Origin: Colwellia sp.
GTDB lineage: Bacteria; Pseudomonadota; Gammaproteobacteria; Enterobacterales; Alteromonadaceae
DNA: 64,000 bases
Assembly: GCA_013215465.1 (NCBI GenBank)
Contig: JABSOW010000002.1
Coordinates: 62,001-126,000 of the forward strand
Direction: 5' to 3'
Shown: piece after piece, positions 26,463-36,784 of the stretch
How positions within the stretch are numbered: position 1 is the stretch's first letter
How the letters are laid out: every line of letters starts with the position of its first letter
Notes under the pieces: generated by a model
What the model saw: only the letters and a program-made list of their open reading frames with translations
What the model was told of the DNA's origin: nothing
Databases searched by the model: none
Position numbers and translations under genes: made by a program

Positions 26463-27503
26463 CTAACTTCTCTTAAGCCGTATTGCTTTTTTATGTAAAT
26501 AAAGTTGCTCATCGGCTTGTTTTAATAGCTCATCCATGGTTTTTTTACCATCGCTCGCCGCAGCGCCACAGCTAATGGTAATGGCAAGAAAAGAGCCTTG
26601 ATAAGGCATTGGATTATTTTGAAAAAAGTCAGTTAGGCGTTTACAAGCCAAGAGTGCTTCTTGGTAGGTCTGACTAGCCAAGGTAATCACAAATTCATCA
26701 CCGGCATAACGAAAACACTTGTCGTTCTCACGGATTAATTTTTGTAGTTGCCTAGCAACATAGGTCAACACTTTATCACCGCAGTCATGCCCGTAGGTAT
26801 CATTAATTTGCTTGAATTTATTACAGTCAATAAATAGTACTGAAAAAGGTACGTTATAGCGACGTTGTCGAATTAACTCTTCATTGATCGATACTTCCAT
26901 AAGTCGTCGGTTAGCCACACCTGTTAAGCGATCATGATGGGCCATATATTCTAATTGTTCTCTGATCATTGCATTTGATAAACAAAGACTAACTTTGACC
27001 GCAAGTTGCTCTAAATGTAAGGTGCCTAAATTAGGGGTAAATCGACTTGCATCACTGTCAGTAAATAATAAACTGCCAAATAACTTTCCTTCTAAAATTA
27101 ATGGCGTTAAGGCAGCAGAATTGGTTTTACTTGCCAATTTTTTAGGGAGTATTGCTTTTATGTCATCAATGTTATTCGTTAAAAAGGGCTTTCTCTGTGG
27201 ATGAAAACCTTGCAGTAGCTTAACGGCAATATTACGGCAGTTTTTTTGATGCCAATTACTTTGCATATTACCACTGAGCAAATAACTCAGGGGTGTCGGC
27301 TCTGCTAACAATAAACAAATACCAGTTAAATTAAATTTATCTTTAATCGAAACAAGTAATTGTTTTAATAACTCTTGACTTGATTTACAACTGAGAATTT
27401 GGGTTTCTATGTCAAAAAGTTTTTGCGCAATAGCCTCATTAGCACGTGAATTTTCAACGACACTTGCTAATTTTTTCTCTAATTCAATGATGGATTCAGA
27501 CAT
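26463..27503 (-). CDS. diguanylate cyclase with GAF-like (DUF484-type) sensor
   Basis: A 346-residue soluble c-di-GMP synthase. Residues 1-40 form a helix, 40-175 a GAF-like domain resembling DUF484, and 180-346 GGDEF. The signature reads YAGDEFVIT: Ala replaces the first Gly, a variant known to stay active. The inhibitory RxxD site five residues before it is absent. DRLTGVANRR and FIDCNKFKQINDTYGHDCGD are the usual flanking motifs. It is convergent with erpA (24 nt apart) and on the same strand as the HD-GYP gene. Confidence 0.92.
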   Translation of the reverse strand: MSESIIELEKKLASVVENSRANEAIAQKLFDIETQILSCKSSQELLKQLLVSIKDKFNLTGICLLLAEPTPLSYLLSGNMQSNWHQKNCRNIAVKLLQGFHPQRKPFLTNNIDDIKAILPKKLASKTNSAALTPLILEGKLFGSLLFTDSDASRFTPNLGTLHLEQLAVKVSLCLSNAMIREQLEYMAHHDRLTGVANRRLMEVSINEELIRQRRYNVPFSVLFIDCNKFKQINDTYGHDCGDKVLTYVARQLQKLIRENDKCFRYAGDEFVITLASQTYQEALLACKRLTDFFQNNPMPYQGSFLAITISCGAAASDGKKTMDELLKQADEQLYLHKKAIRLKRS

Positions 27504-27578
27504 ATAATAGCTAGCTGCTTTAACAGTTTATGGAATTAGGGGCTTTGGGATACGAAGATAATCAAGCTAGCGTTGTTA

Positions 27579-28751
27579 TTAGCCATCCATTAATAACATT
27601 TCAATAATGGTATTCATATCAAGGTCAAATTCCTCAGCTCTAACACTTTTGACTATGAAGTCATCAGTGTCTGTTAAGTCGATGTCTTGGGTCTCTAGGT
27701 ATTGGGCCATTTTAACGTTATAAAAAGAGCGTACATTAGGTTTAATCGGTTGATTGTTATTTCGTCGCTCAACAATCGCTAATTTGTTTGATTCTAACTG
27801 TACTAATGAGCCAATAGGGAAAACCCCAATACATTGAATAAATTTATCTACTAAAGTGCTATCTAAGTGATTACTCTTGGCTAATTTTCGTAAAATTGAA
27901 AAGGCTTTATTGTGCGGAAAGCCATCTTTATAAACGCGGTTTGCTGTTAAGGCATCAAATATATCGCAAATGGCTATCATACGTCCGTATTTACTAATAT
28001 CTTTCTCTTTAAGTTGAAAAGGGTAGCCTTCCCCATTAAGTTTTTCATGATGTAAGGCGGCAACCTCTAAGCTTATTTTATTAATTCCTGGGGTTTTTTT
28101 AATAATTTCAATAGAATGGTTAGCATGAGTTTTCATAATACTAAACTCTTCATCAGTCAGCTTACCGGGTTTATTTAACACCTCGTCAGGTATTCTAATT
28201 TTGCCAATATCATGTAAAAAAGCGCCAACACTAAGATGTTGCACAACCTCTTTATCCATTTTTAAGTGATGAGCAAAAATGGTAATATAAACTGCAACGG
28301 CTACAGAATGCTCTAATAAATATTCATCTTTTTCTCGAATGTTTACCATACAAGCTAAGGAATCTGGGTTATTAAAAATTGCATCAACAGATTTGTTAGT
28401 TACAGCAATAACTGGTGTTAAATCAACCGTCATACCACTTAATGCTTGCGCGAAAAGTTCTTTTTGAATTTTCTTTGATTCTTTAAATATGGCCTTGGCT
28501 TCTTTAATTTCGGCTTTTATTGCTGCTCTTTTTTTTGTTTTTTTATTGGTGTTTTTTGTTGGAGTTGGATTAGTAATGGTTTTGCTTTCATCAATGAATA
28601 CAGAAATAACCTTTTTATTTTTTAGATCATTAATGACTTTATTACTTTTAATGTGTGCCGGTGCATTTAATGAAAAATTGCCATCTTGTTTAGCAATCTT
28701 GGTAACGTAATGACCAACATTTAACTCGGTAAGTTGCTTTTCTACAATCAT
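27579..28751 (-). CDS. HD-GYP phosphodiesterase with DUF3391 domain
   Basis: A 390-residue c-di-GMP phosphodiesterase. Residues 1-60 resemble DUF3391 (VEKQLTELNVGHYVTKI), followed by a Lys-rich helical linker (60-105) and HD-GYP (about 125-310). The metal-site HD in FLHDIGKIRIP is near 180, and HHEKLNGEGYP (234-244) is the canonical HHExxxGxGYP. It lies next to the diguanylate cyclase on the same strand, so making and breaking enzymes are probably co-regulated. The ATG is preferred to a TTG five codons upstream. Confidence 0.93.
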   Translation of the reverse strand: MIVEKQLTELNVGHYVTKIAKQDGNFSLNAPAHIKSNKVINDLKNKKVISVFIDESKTITNPTPTKNTNKKTKKRAAIKAEIKEAKAIFKESKKIQKELFAQALSGMTVDLTPVIAVTNKSVDAIFNNPDSLACMVNIREKDEYLLEHSVAVAVYITIFAHHLKMDKEVVQHLSVGAFLHDIGKIRIPDEVLNKPGKLTDEEFSIMKTHANHSIEIIKKTPGINKISLEVAALHHEKLNGEGYPFQLKEKDISKYGRMIAICDIFDALTANRVYKDGFPHNKAFSILRKLAKSNHLDSTLVDKFIQCIGVFPIGSLVQLESNKLAIVERRNNNQPIKPNVRSFYNVKMAQYLETQDIDLTDTDDFIVKSVRAEEFDLDMNTIIEMLLMDG

Positions 28752-28852
28752 CTGATTTATGACCAATTAACTTCAATGTAATGAAACTGTTATTCCTAAT
28801 TTCATTTTAGCTATTTTTTCACGATTAAACAATTTAATGTTGTTCGGTCTGG

Positions 28853-28858
28853 TATAAT
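28853..28858 (+). promoter_or_regulatory. extended -10 promoter candidate before motX
   Basis: TGGTATAAT (extended -10 form) lies in the 245-nt divergent region between the HD-GYP gene and motX, pointing to motX. No good -35 hexamer is present, as often with extended -10 sites. Confidence 0.35.
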
Positions 28859-28995
28859 TTAATACCATTAGCCGCCTTTGTTTTGGCCTTTAAATTGCTT
28901 AAACATCTCAGTGAAGCATTATTTTCGGTATAAAACTACCATAAGTATATAATGATGTAGTTTATGCTTTTTATTATCTGAACTTTGGGATTACT

Positions 28996-29613
28996 ATGCG
29001 TATTTTATTTTTCATTATCTTTATGTTTTTTTTACCTGTAGTTAAAGCGCAAAACTTAATTGCTGTGCAAATATATACGGATGATCAGTTGTTAAATTTA
29101 ATTAAAGAAAATAAGCATTTAAGTCAAGTTGTCATCGATGAATGTCAATTGGTGCAAGACATTGAAGCACGTGCTGTCAAAGCTAAAATGCCCTCTTATC
29201 AGTTTTTATGGGGTGATATGCTCGCTTATGGCGTTTGTATAAAAAAAGATATTGCTTTAGGTTTGCATTACATGCGTTTGGCTGCTGATCAAGGCTTGGT
29301 TGAAGGCGTAGAGCAAATAGGGCGTTATTACCATATTGGTAAATTCATGCAAGTAGACATAAAACAGGCGATTCTTTTCCTTAAAGCTGCCGCAGCTATG
29401 AATAATCTTGCCGCCCAAATGCGTTTAGCATCAATTTATCAACAAGGCTATGGCAGCCCTTTAGATTATCCTGCACTTTATTCTCAATTACATCATGCTA
29501 TAACGGACGATAAGTCTACCCATAAAAAAATTACTTATTTATTGTCACAGCTGGCAGAAAAAATGCCTGCTAAAGTGGTTAATGCGGCGAAAAAGACTAG
29601 TTATACCAATTAG
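28996..29613 (+). CDS. motX: sodium-driven flagellar motor protein MotX
   Basis: Periplasmic T-ring protein that, with MotY, holds the PomAB stator in polar sodium-driven flagella. 205 residues with a signal peptide (1-19, ending VVKAQ). The order Y-T-D-D-Q-L, CQLVQDIEARA, LWGDMLAYGVCIKKDIALGL, IGRYYHIGKFM, YGSPLDY matches MotX, including Sel1-type repeats (about 65-160). Location before rnr and rlmB is the same as in Shewanella and Vibrio. It is the only flagellar gene in the window. Confidence 0.92.
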   Translation: MRILFFIIFMFFLPVVKAQNLIAVQIYTDDQLLNLIKENKHLSQVVIDECQLVQDIEARAVKAKMPSYQFLWGDMLAYGVCIKKDIALGLHYMRLAADQGLVEGVEQIGRYYHIGKFMQVDIKQAILFLKAAAAMNNLAAQMRLASIYQQGYGSPLDYPALYSQLHHAITDDKSTHKKITYLLSQLAEKMPAKVVNAAKKTSYTN

Positions 29614-29704
29614 TCTGGCGATATTTTAGGGCTGAGTTAACAGCCATGAAATAAGAGTTTGTGGTATACTGCTGAGTAATTAAACTATAAAAAATCTAAT
29701 TATT

Positions 29705-32068
29705 GTGACTTTTAAAGATCCCCATGCTAAACGTGAAGCAAAAAAATATGAAAAACCAGTAGCTTCTCGTGAACTCTTGCTGTCTATTATTGAACAGAGT
29801 TCGCCTCCGCCAACATTTAATACCCTAGCTAAAACATTAAAATATCAAGAAGATCATTTGCTTGTCGGTTTGAAGCGCCGTTTACGTGCGATGGAAAATA
29901 GTGGTCAGTTGGTTTTTAATAAATTCAAACAATATGCAATACCAGAAAAAGATAGCTTATTAACAGGAAAAGTTATCGGTCATAGAGATGGTTTTGGTTT
30001 TTTTTCGCCTAACGATCCTGCGAAAAAAGACAAACGAGGTAAAGATTTTTATATTTCTTCTCATGAAATGCAACGAGTCTTTCATGGTGATATTGTTCAA
30101 GCTATTTTGGTTGACCGTACCGATCGAAAAGGCCGTAAAGAAGTTAGAATTTTAGAAGTGATAGAGCCAAGAGAAGCCCCTATTGTAGGACGTTTTTATG
30201 TTGATCATCATGTTTGTTCAGTAGTACCAGAAGATACTAAAATAAAACAAGAAATTCTAATTGATCCTAAAGCTAAATTAGGGGCACGCCATGGTCAAAT
30301 GGTGGTAGTTGATTTAGTACAAAGACCAACAAGACGTTCGCATGCCATTGGTAATGTAGTTGAAGTGTTAGGCGACCATATGGCGCCGGGCATGGAAATT
30401 GAAATAGCCCTACGGGCGCATGATTTACCTCATCAATTTTCTCATGAAGTTCAAGCAGAAGCAGCTTGCATTAGTGATGAAGTAGAGGAGTCGGCAAAAT
30501 TACCACGCACTGATCTGAGAGCGCTACCGCTGATAACGATTGATGGCGAAGATGCACGTGATTTTGATGATGCGGTATACTGCGAACCAAAAAAATCAGG
30601 TGGTTGGCGCCTATGGGTTGCTATAGCAGATGTTAGCTATTATGTTCGTCATGACACAGCACTAGATAATGAAGCTATTTCTCGTGGTAATTCTGTTTAT
30701 TTTCCTAGCCAAGTTATCCCAATGTTGCCAGAAAAACTTTCTAATGGTTTATGCTCATTAAAACCGGATGTTGACCGCCTATGTATGGTGTGTGAAATGA
30801 CGGTGAGTGCTGCCGGTAAACTTTCAGGAAGTAAGTTTTATCCGGCCGTTATGCGTTCACATGCACGTTTCACCTACAGTAAAGTCGCTGCCATACTTGA
30901 TGGTAATGAGGTATTAAAAACACAATATCAAGCATTAGTACCTGATTTAGAGCACCTTAAGGATATGTATTTAGCGTTAAGTGACGCACGTAATAAGCGT
31001 GGTGCTATCGCTTTTGAAACTGAAGAATCATTATTTATTTTTAATGATGATAAAAAAATAGAAAGCATTGTGCCACTTATCCGTAACGACGCCCATAAAA
31101 TCATTGAAGAATGTATGATTTTAGCAAATGTTGCCACCGCTAAGTTTATTGAAAAACATAAAAAGCCGGGACTATTTCGCGTACACGAAAAACCCAGCGA
31201 AGATAAGTATAATAATTTTGTCAGTTATTTAGCTGAATTAGGTATTACGCTGCCTAACAGGGAAGAGCCTGAGCCGAAAGATTATTGCGATATTTTAGCC
31301 AAAGTGGCGAATCGCCCTGACCGAGAGCTGATTCAAACTATGTTGTTGCGTTCAATGCGCCAAGCGGTTTATCAAAGTGATAGCCTTGGGCACTTTGGTT
31401 TAGCGCTGCAATCATATAGTCATTTTACTTCACCTATTCGTCGCTACCCTGATTTGGTAGTGCACCGAGTGATTAAGAGTATTCTTGCGCAGCAGCTTAG
31501 CTCAACTGAAGACGTGGCCGCGAATGCAGGTTTGTATGATTATAAACTGGAAGAAGTTATTGAGCTAGGTGAGCATTGTTCCATGACCGAGCGCCGGGCT
31601 GATGAAGCGACTCGTGATGTGAGTGACTGGCTAAAGTGTGAATTTATGCAAGATCATGTCGGTGATAATTTTACCGGTGTTATCAGTACCGTGACTAATT
31701 TTGGTCTTTTTGTGCGTTTGCAAGATTTACATATTGAAGGCTTGGTACATATCACTGCGCTTGGCCGTGATTATTATCATTATGATGATGTACGCATGTG
31801 CTTAACAGGCGAAAATAGTGGTGTTAAATATAGCGTTGGCGATGTGGTTACCGTACAAGTTGCGGCGGTAAACTTAGATGAAAAGAAAATAGATCTTACC
31901 ATGCAATCGGTTGGTGATGAAAAATCACCAAAGGCAAAAAATAAGCCGAAGAAGTCATCAAAGAGTAACGTTGCTGCAGCTAAAAAAGAAAAGAGCAAAG
32001 TTAAAAAGCGTAGTGAACGAAAAAAACGCCCAGGTAAAAACGCCCGTAAAAAAGAAAATCAATCGTAA
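29705..32068 (+). CDS. rnr: ribonuclease R
   Basis: 3'-5' exoribonuclease that degrades structured RNA, important in cold. 787 residues: helix-turn-helix (about 20-80), two cold-shock domains (about 85-240), RNB catalytic domain (about 255-590, IDGEDARDFDDAV with the metal-binding Asp residues), S1 domain (about 645-730, FTGVISTVTNFGLFVRL) and a Lys-rich tail (735-787). The start is GTG without a clear ribosome binding site; the N-terminus TFKDPHAKREAKKYEKP aligns with the family. An extended -10 (TGGTATACT) lies at 29662-29670. Confidence 0.96.
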   Translation: MTFKDPHAKREAKKYEKPVASRELLLSIIEQSSPPPTFNTLAKTLKYQEDHLLVGLKRRLRAMENSGQLVFNKFKQYAIPEKDSLLTGKVIGHRDGFGFFSPNDPAKKDKRGKDFYISSHEMQRVFHGDIVQAILVDRTDRKGRKEVRILEVIEPREAPIVGRFYVDHHVCSVVPEDTKIKQEILIDPKAKLGARHGQMVVVDLVQRPTRRSHAIGNVVEVLGDHMAPGMEIEIALRAHDLPHQFSHEVQAEAACISDEVEESAKLPRTDLRALPLITIDGEDARDFDDAVYCEPKKSGGWRLWVAIADVSYYVRHDTALDNEAISRGNSVYFPSQVIPMLPEKLSNGLCSLKPDVDRLCMVCEMTVSAAGKLSGSKFYPAVMRSHARFTYSKVAAILDGNEVLKTQYQALVPDLEHLKDMYLALSDARNKRGAIAFETEESLFIFNDDKKIESIVPLIRNDAHKIIEECMILANVATAKFIEKHKKPGLFRVHEKPSEDKYNNFVSYLAELGITLPNREEPEPKDYCDILAKVANRPDRELIQTMLLRSMRQAVYQSDSLGHFGLALQSYSHFTSPIRRYPDLVVHRVIKSILAQQLSSTEDVAANAGLYDYKLEEVIELGEHCSMTERRADEATRDVSDWLKCEFMQDHVGDNFTGVISTVTNFGLFVRLQDLHIEGLVHITALGRDYYHYDDVRMCLTGENSGVKYSVGDVVTVQVAAVNLDEKKIDLTMQSVGDEKSPKAKNKPKKSSKSNVAAAKKEKSKVKKRSERKKRPGKNARKKENQS

Positions 32069-32127
32069 GTTCACAACAAGTTATCAATAGGTAGATCGTA
32101 CGTTAGTACAACAAAGGTAAATTAAAC

Positions 32128-32883
32128 ATGGCAAAAAATGAAGAGTTAGTTTTTGGTATTCATGCAGTTAATGCTTTATTAAAAAATTCTCCTGAGCGTT
32201 TTATTGAAATATGGTTATTAAAAGGGCGTGACGATGAACGGTTAATGCCAATCATTAATTTAGCGCGTAAATATGGTATTGCCGCGCAAATGGTGCAAAG
32301 GCGTGTACTTGATGATAAAAGTCTTGGTGAGCAACATCAAGGCGTGGTTGCGCGGGTAAAGCCGGGTAAAGTGTACAATGAAAATGATCTAGATGACATT
32401 ATTAGCAAAGCTGAAAAAAATGGTACGCCGCCATTTTTACTTATTTTAGATGGTGTTACTGATCCACATAACTTAGGTGCTTGTTTACGAAATGCCGACG
32501 CAGCAGGAGTACAAGCGATTATTGTGCCTAAAGATAATGCTGCTCGTTTAACGGCAACGGTACGTAAAGTTGCCGTTGGGGCAGCAGAATTTGTGCCTTT
32601 AGTACAAGTAACTAATTTAGCGCGTACTATGAAACATATACAGCAAATGGGGGTATGGATTATTGGGACCGCGGGTGAAACGGATACCTGTCTTTATGAT
32701 GTAAAGTTATCTGGGCCTATGGCCTTGGTGATGGGCGCTGAAGGCAAGGGCATGCGTCGATTAACGCGTGAAAACTGTGATCAATTGATAAAACTGCCTA
32801 TGGCGGGTAGTGTTTCAAGCTTGAATGTTTCAGTAGCAACGGGTATTTGCTTATTTGAGATCGTTAGACAACGTTTGAGTTAA
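32128..32883 (+). CDS. rlmB: 23S rRNA (guanosine-2'-O-)-methyltransferase RlmB
   Basis: SpoU/TrmH-family enzyme methylating G2251 of 23S rRNA. 251 residues. N-terminal substrate domain ([11 protein letters not shown]), then the knot domain motifs [31 protein letters not shown] and [18 protein letters not shown]. It is 59 nt after rnr, the usual gene pair. A strong terminator follows. Confidence 0.96.
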   Translation: MAKNEELVFGIHAVNALLKNSPERFIEIWLLKGRDDERLMPIINLARKYGIAAQMVQRRVLDDKSLGEQHQGVVARVKPGKVYNENDLDDIISKAEKNGTPPFLLILDGVTDPHNLGACLRNADAAGVQAIIVPKDNAARLTATVRKVAVGAAEFVPLVQVTNLARTMKHIQQMGVWIIGTAGETDTCLYDVKLSGPMALVMGAEGKGMRRLTRENCDQLIKLPMAGSVSSLNVSVATGICLFEIVRQRLS

Positions 32884-32984
32884 TATTTCCTACAAATCTG
32901 TGCGAAGCGTTTCTCTCAATAATTTTTTCGCACCTCCCCTTTATCAGGCATGCTATTAATTAGCATGGCTGAACCTAATCTAAA

Positions 32985-33025
32985 TCAAGACAAATAATAA
33001 TAATTCTTATTTGTCTTGAGTTTTT
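32985..33025 (+). terminator. terminator of the rnr-rlmB transcript
   Basis: TCAAGACAAATAA and TTATTTGTCTTGA form a perfect 13-bp stem followed by GTTTTT. Another 7-bp hairpin (CATGCTA/TAGCATG) lies just upstream at 32949-32967. Confidence 0.85.
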
Positions 33026-33179
33026 CGCTTAGCTGTGAAAAAATCTTCTGCTTAGTTTATACACTAACGTGATGAATATAAGACTGAAATCATGTTACTG
33101 TTATAAACTAATAAATTTCACTACGACACAAGGAGTTGTGCAAAATTTTTTTATAAATAGTAACAATGAGTTTCTGATC

Positions 33180-34823
33180 ATGAAAATAATATCTAGCTTC
33201 CTTAACACCTTAAAAATAAAAACAAAAATTTGGCTGATTATTTATCTAGCCAGTACCATTCTTTTAGTATCACAGACTTTCCTTGCCTTTGAGTTTAAAG
33301 AAAACATAATAGTTGAACGGAAAAGTACTGCGATACAAATGGTTGAAGCTGCCAAGAATTTAATTAATGATAGTTATCAACAATATGTAGATAAAACATT
33401 AACGCTAGTACAGGCGCAAGAACAGGCAAAATACCGAATTAGTCTTTTACGCTTTGGTGACAGTGGTTATTTCTGGTTAAATGATATTGATGGTAAAATG
33501 CTTATGCATCCAATTAAAGCAAATTTAAATGGTGAAAATATGCTCATTCATTCTAAGGAGTATGTACGTACAGCATTCAAATCGTTTGTCGATAAGGTTA
33601 ATAGTCAAAAACAAGGTTTTGTTTATTACCAGTGGTCTAAACCTGGCTCGACAGAATTACAACAAAAATCCTCTTTTGTTGCATCGTTTGAACCATGGCA
33701 ATGGGTGTTAGGAACAGGGTTGTACTTACAAGATATCGAAGAAGATTTTATCAATAAGCTGATACGGGTTTTATTCACTACCTTGCTTAGCATTTTAGTT
33801 ATAGTGTTAGTTTCTTATATTATTTCTCGTAATATATTACGGCCATTAAACACTTTATCCAATACCATGGTTAAAGTGTCTACAGAAAAAGATCTAACTA
33901 TCAATATCGCAGCAGAAGGTAAAGATGAACTGGCTATCTTAGGTCGTGGGTTTAACGAAATGACGGCAAGTTTGCGCACGGTTATTCAGCGTATATTACA
34001 AAGTAGTGATACCTTGGCCGCACAAGCAGAAGAAACCTCTGCCGTTACTTATCAGATTACTATTGGCGTAAAGCAGCAAAAACAAGAAACGCAAGGGGCA
34101 ACACAAGCTATTGTTCATTTGACCGAGTTATCGCTAGATATTAATCAGCATGTGGCTGAAGCGCTCACCTTGAGTGAAGGTGTTAAAAGTGCAGCACAAA
34201 AAGGCCAGGGTAATGTTACAGAAAATATAAAGGCCATCAGCGAAGTTAGCGATAAGGTTAATCAGGCAGTTAACGTGGTGAGTGAGTTACAAAACTCAAG
34301 TGAACAAATTGGTGATATTATTAACGTAATTACGAAAATTGCCGATCAAACAAATTTATTAGCGTTAAATGCGGCGATAGAAGCGGCACGCGCAGGAGAG
34401 CAGGGGCGGGGATTTGCCGTTGTTGCTGATGAGGTTCGTACATTAGCGCAGCGAACGCAAGAGTCTACCGAGAGCATTCAAAAAATAATCAATGAATTAC
34501 AAACCGGAGTCACAAAAATTGTATCTGTAATGGAGTCTTGTCAAGATAAAACCGCTGAAGGTCGAGAAAAAGCTAATTTATGTGGTAATGCTTTTGGTGA
34601 AATTAATAATGCTATTGACCTGTTGTCATCATTAAGTCGCACTATTGTGATCGCTTGTGAACAGCAAAATAAAGAGGTTAAAAATGTTGAAAATAAAATT
34701 TATTCCATATCAGCAGTTGCTGAGCAAACGCAGCAGGGCACAGAGCATATAAATCAAGCAAGTGAAAGTTTAAGTGAATTAGCACAAGAGTTAAATAGCC
34801 TGACAAATGAATTTACTGTATAA
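33180..34823 (+). CDS. methyl-accepting chemotaxis protein with sCache domain
   Basis: Chemoreceptor, 547 residues. Membrane helix 1 (about 17-36), periplasmic single Cache domain (about 45-190; [21 protein letters not shown]), membrane helix 2 (about 192-215), HAMP (215-270) and signalling domain. The hairpin tip [21 protein letters not shown] (split across about 385-405) is canonical and would contact CheA/CheW. The Cache ligand is unknown; related domains bind small carboxylates. The ATG at 33180 is preferred; an in-frame ATG 37 codons upstream would add a tail not typical before helix 1. No CheR-tethering pentapeptide is seen at the C-terminus. Confidence 0.93.
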   Translation: MKIISSFLNTLKIKTKIWLIIYLASTILLVSQTFLAFEFKENIIVERKSTAIQMVEAAKNLINDSYQQYVDKTLTLVQAQEQAKYRISLLRFGDSGYFWLNDIDGKMLMHPIKANLNGENMLIHSKEYVRTAFKSFVDKVNSQKQGFVYYQWSKPGSTELQQKSSFVASFEPWQWVLGTGLYLQDIEEDFINKLIRVLFTTLLSILVIVLVSYIISRNILRPLNTLSNTMVKVSTEKDLTINIAAEGKDELAILGRGFNEMTASLRTVIQRILQSSDTLAAQAEETSAVTYQITIGVKQQKQETQGATQAIVHLTELSLDINQHVAEALTLSEGVKSAAQKGQGNVTENIKAISEVSDKVNQAVNVVSELQNSSEQIGDIINVITKIADQTNLLALNAAIEAARAGEQGRGFAVVADEVRTLAQRTQESTESIQKIINELQTGVTKIVSVMESCQDKTAEGREKANLCGNAFGEINNAIDLLSSLSRTIVIACEQQNKEVKNVENKIYSISAVAEQTQQGTEHINQASESLSELAQELNSLTNEFTV

Positions 34824-34896
34824 CAGCTGCTTAAAGTAAAAAAATATCGTAGGTTAACTAGTTAAGTTAATGAACTTTATCCAAGGATGAACCAAA

Positions 34897-36180
34897 ATGA
34901 AAAAACTCTTTATTATAATTGCTTTGTTTAGCGCTATTGTTTTGGTATCACCTAAATTTATCGGCGCTATTGTTGAAACAGAATATCAATTAGCATTAAA
35001 CAAGTTAAATGCTAATCCCGCTATTACTATCAATTCAACCACCTTTAACCGAAATTGGTATAGTGGCAAAGTAGTGACTGAAATGACGGTGTTACTTCAT
35101 CATGAAGAAATTGATGATCTTAATATTGTCATTGAAGATGACTTATCTTTTGGGCCAGTAATATTTACTGATGAGGGAGTAAAGTTTGCGTTAAGTTACT
35201 CGAAATCAAATATCAGTTTTACCGATCTGTTCATTGACGCAGAAGTAGAGCGTTTTATTAAAAATAAAATTCATCTTTCGGCACTGTTAACTTTCTCTAA
35301 AAATATTATTGCTCACATTACTATTGATGAGGTTAGTAAAGAGGTTGATGGCAACCAAATTGTGTCAGCAAAAGCAGTTGGCAAATTTGTCTTAGAAAAT
35401 GATAGTAGGCTTTATGGCGATTTTAATTGGGCTGGTTTATCAGCGACAACTGCTGATGAAAGCTTTACCATTGAAGAGATTAAATTTTCATTTGATCAAA
35501 CTCTTATTACTGGCAGTTATTATCAGGGAAATGCGATTACAACGGGAGATGTCGATTTTTCAATATCAGCTTTAAATGCCAAAGATGCTAGCGGTAATCA
35601 GGCACTTTTATTGAGTAACTTAGTTGTTAGTGCCATGTCATCGGTGAATAATAATTTGTTGGAAATTAAGATGAATTATCGCGTTGATAAGTTAGCATCT
35701 GCAGGGCAGCAGTTGCAAAATGCTAATTTAGATGTTGTTCTTAAAGGCTTTAATATTACCGTGCTGCAGGAAATAAACACTTTACTGACTGAGTTATCAA
35801 CTGCTGACGAAGAAGTATTTAGTGCCAAGAATATGAATAGATTGTCGGCAATTACGGCTAAATTATTAGCGTATGATCCGGTAATTGAAATCGAAGATTT
35901 TAGCGTAGAAACACCCGAAGGAAAAATTGAATCGGCAATGCAAGTTAGTATCGATAAAAAGCTGTTTGATGCGGCAAATTTCATGTCAATTATGGCGGCA
36001 ATTAACGCAACTGCTAGCGGTAATGCGCCTACGATATTCTTTGCTAATTTGGGGTTGTCACTTATGGTTGAACAATATGTTAAACAAGGCTTAATTATAC
36101 AAAATGAAAATAATTTAAGCTTTACCGTTAACTTTGCACAAGGGCAACTAAATATTAATGGCAATGTTATTCCTTTGTAG
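34897..36180 (+). CDS. DUF945 (YdgA-like) envelope protein
   Basis: A 427-residue protein with a signal anchor (1-24, KKLFIIIALFSAIVLVSPKFIG) followed by the YdgA start VETEYQLALNKLN and TTFNRNWYSG. The rest is beta-rich, as in DUF945, which has a periplasmic location and unclear function. The ribosome binding site AAGGATG precedes the ATG. It is 73 nt after the chemoreceptor gene; co-transcription is possible. Confidence 0.8.
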   Translation: MKKLFIIIALFSAIVLVSPKFIGAIVETEYQLALNKLNANPAITINSTTFNRNWYSGKVVTEMTVLLHHEEIDDLNIVIEDDLSFGPVIFTDEGVKFALSYSKSNISFTDLFIDAEVERFIKNKIHLSALLTFSKNIIAHITIDEVSKEVDGNQIVSAKAVGKFVLENDSRLYGDFNWAGLSATTADESFTIEEIKFSFDQTLITGSYYQGNAITTGDVDFSISALNAKDASGNQALLLSNLVVSAMSSVNNNLLEIKMNYRVDKLASAGQQLQNANLDVVLKGFNITVLQEINTLLTELSTADEEVFSAKNMNRLSAITAKLLAYDPVIEIEDFSVETPEGKIESAMQVSIDKKLFDAANFMSIMAAINATASGNAPTIFFANLGLSLMVEQYVKQGLIIQNENNLSFTVNFAQGQLNINGNVIPL

Positions 36181-36345
36181 GTCATACCAATTGATGTTTC
36201 AAATACTTATACGTGTATCTACCACCTCCCTTACTACTCTCTGCAATTAAAATACTTCTATCTCGAACGAAATTCAACCGCGAAAGATCAACAGGCCCTA
36301 GCCTTATTCTTATTAATTTTGAGATGTTCGATGAATGGCTATATT

Positions 36346-36504
36346 ATACCAATCAGACTAACTAAGTGATCTTTTTAAATGGTCTAAATATCCAATAACA
36401 TCGTTGCTTTCAATCCCAATAGCCAGCTATTGCTCAATCAAGCGCCTTGTTCTTGAAAATTTATCCTCATTAAAATTTGAACCATTAATTAATCTGATTG
36501 GTAT
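36346..36504 (-). mobile_element. ATACCAAT repeat element, copy R1 (159 bp)
   Basis: Terminal inverted repeat ATACCAATCAGA/TCTGATTGGTAT. Internal core (minus-strand reading) AATGAGGATAAATTTTC, AATAGCTGGCTATT and GGATTGAAAGCAACGATGTT. It is nearly identical, in opposite orientation, to R3 at 57996-58153 and similar to R2 at 53878-54031. No protein is encoded. The 165 nt before it (36181-36345), which begin with CATACCAATTGATG, hold no gene and may be another short repeat type. Confidence 0.8.
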
Positions 36505-36722
36505 TAGTCAAATGTTTTTAAACGTCTAAATAATCAATGTTTTATTCTTTGTTTCTCTATTGGCGATGAGTGCGCTTTAGCTTTTTATGCAATATTGAGC
36601 TTTTTTAGAATATAACTATTTATCAACAGGATGGTTTTTTGAACAAAACCTATTGAGGGTTGTATAAATTTAAGGCACTATTTAGACAGTAATTTAAGAA
36701 GTAATTAAAAGCTCATCAGTAT

Positions 36723-36763
36723 ATACCCGCTGAATCATGCATCTTCAAGTGAAGCGGGTATAG
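36723..36763. repeat. short TATACCC repeat, copy C
   Basis: TATACCCGCT and AGCGGGTATA enclose GAATCATGCATCTTCAAGTG. GCATCTTCAAG and the GGGTATA end are shared with element A (GCATCTTGAAG). It ends 21 nt before serC, so it will be in the serC leader if transcription starts upstream. Confidence 0.6.
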
Positions 36764-36784
36764 CAGAGCTACCAAGGAATATTA

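Noticed and set aside
35676-36185. 169-codon open frame antisense to the DUF945 gene
   Set aside because: Fully overlaps a well-supported gene; low-complexity, leucine/serine-rich translation typical of a complementary frame.
36181-36345. Possible second repeat type starting ATACCAATTGATG
   Set aside because: Only one copy is seen and its far end cannot be separated from R1, so it is noted but not called.
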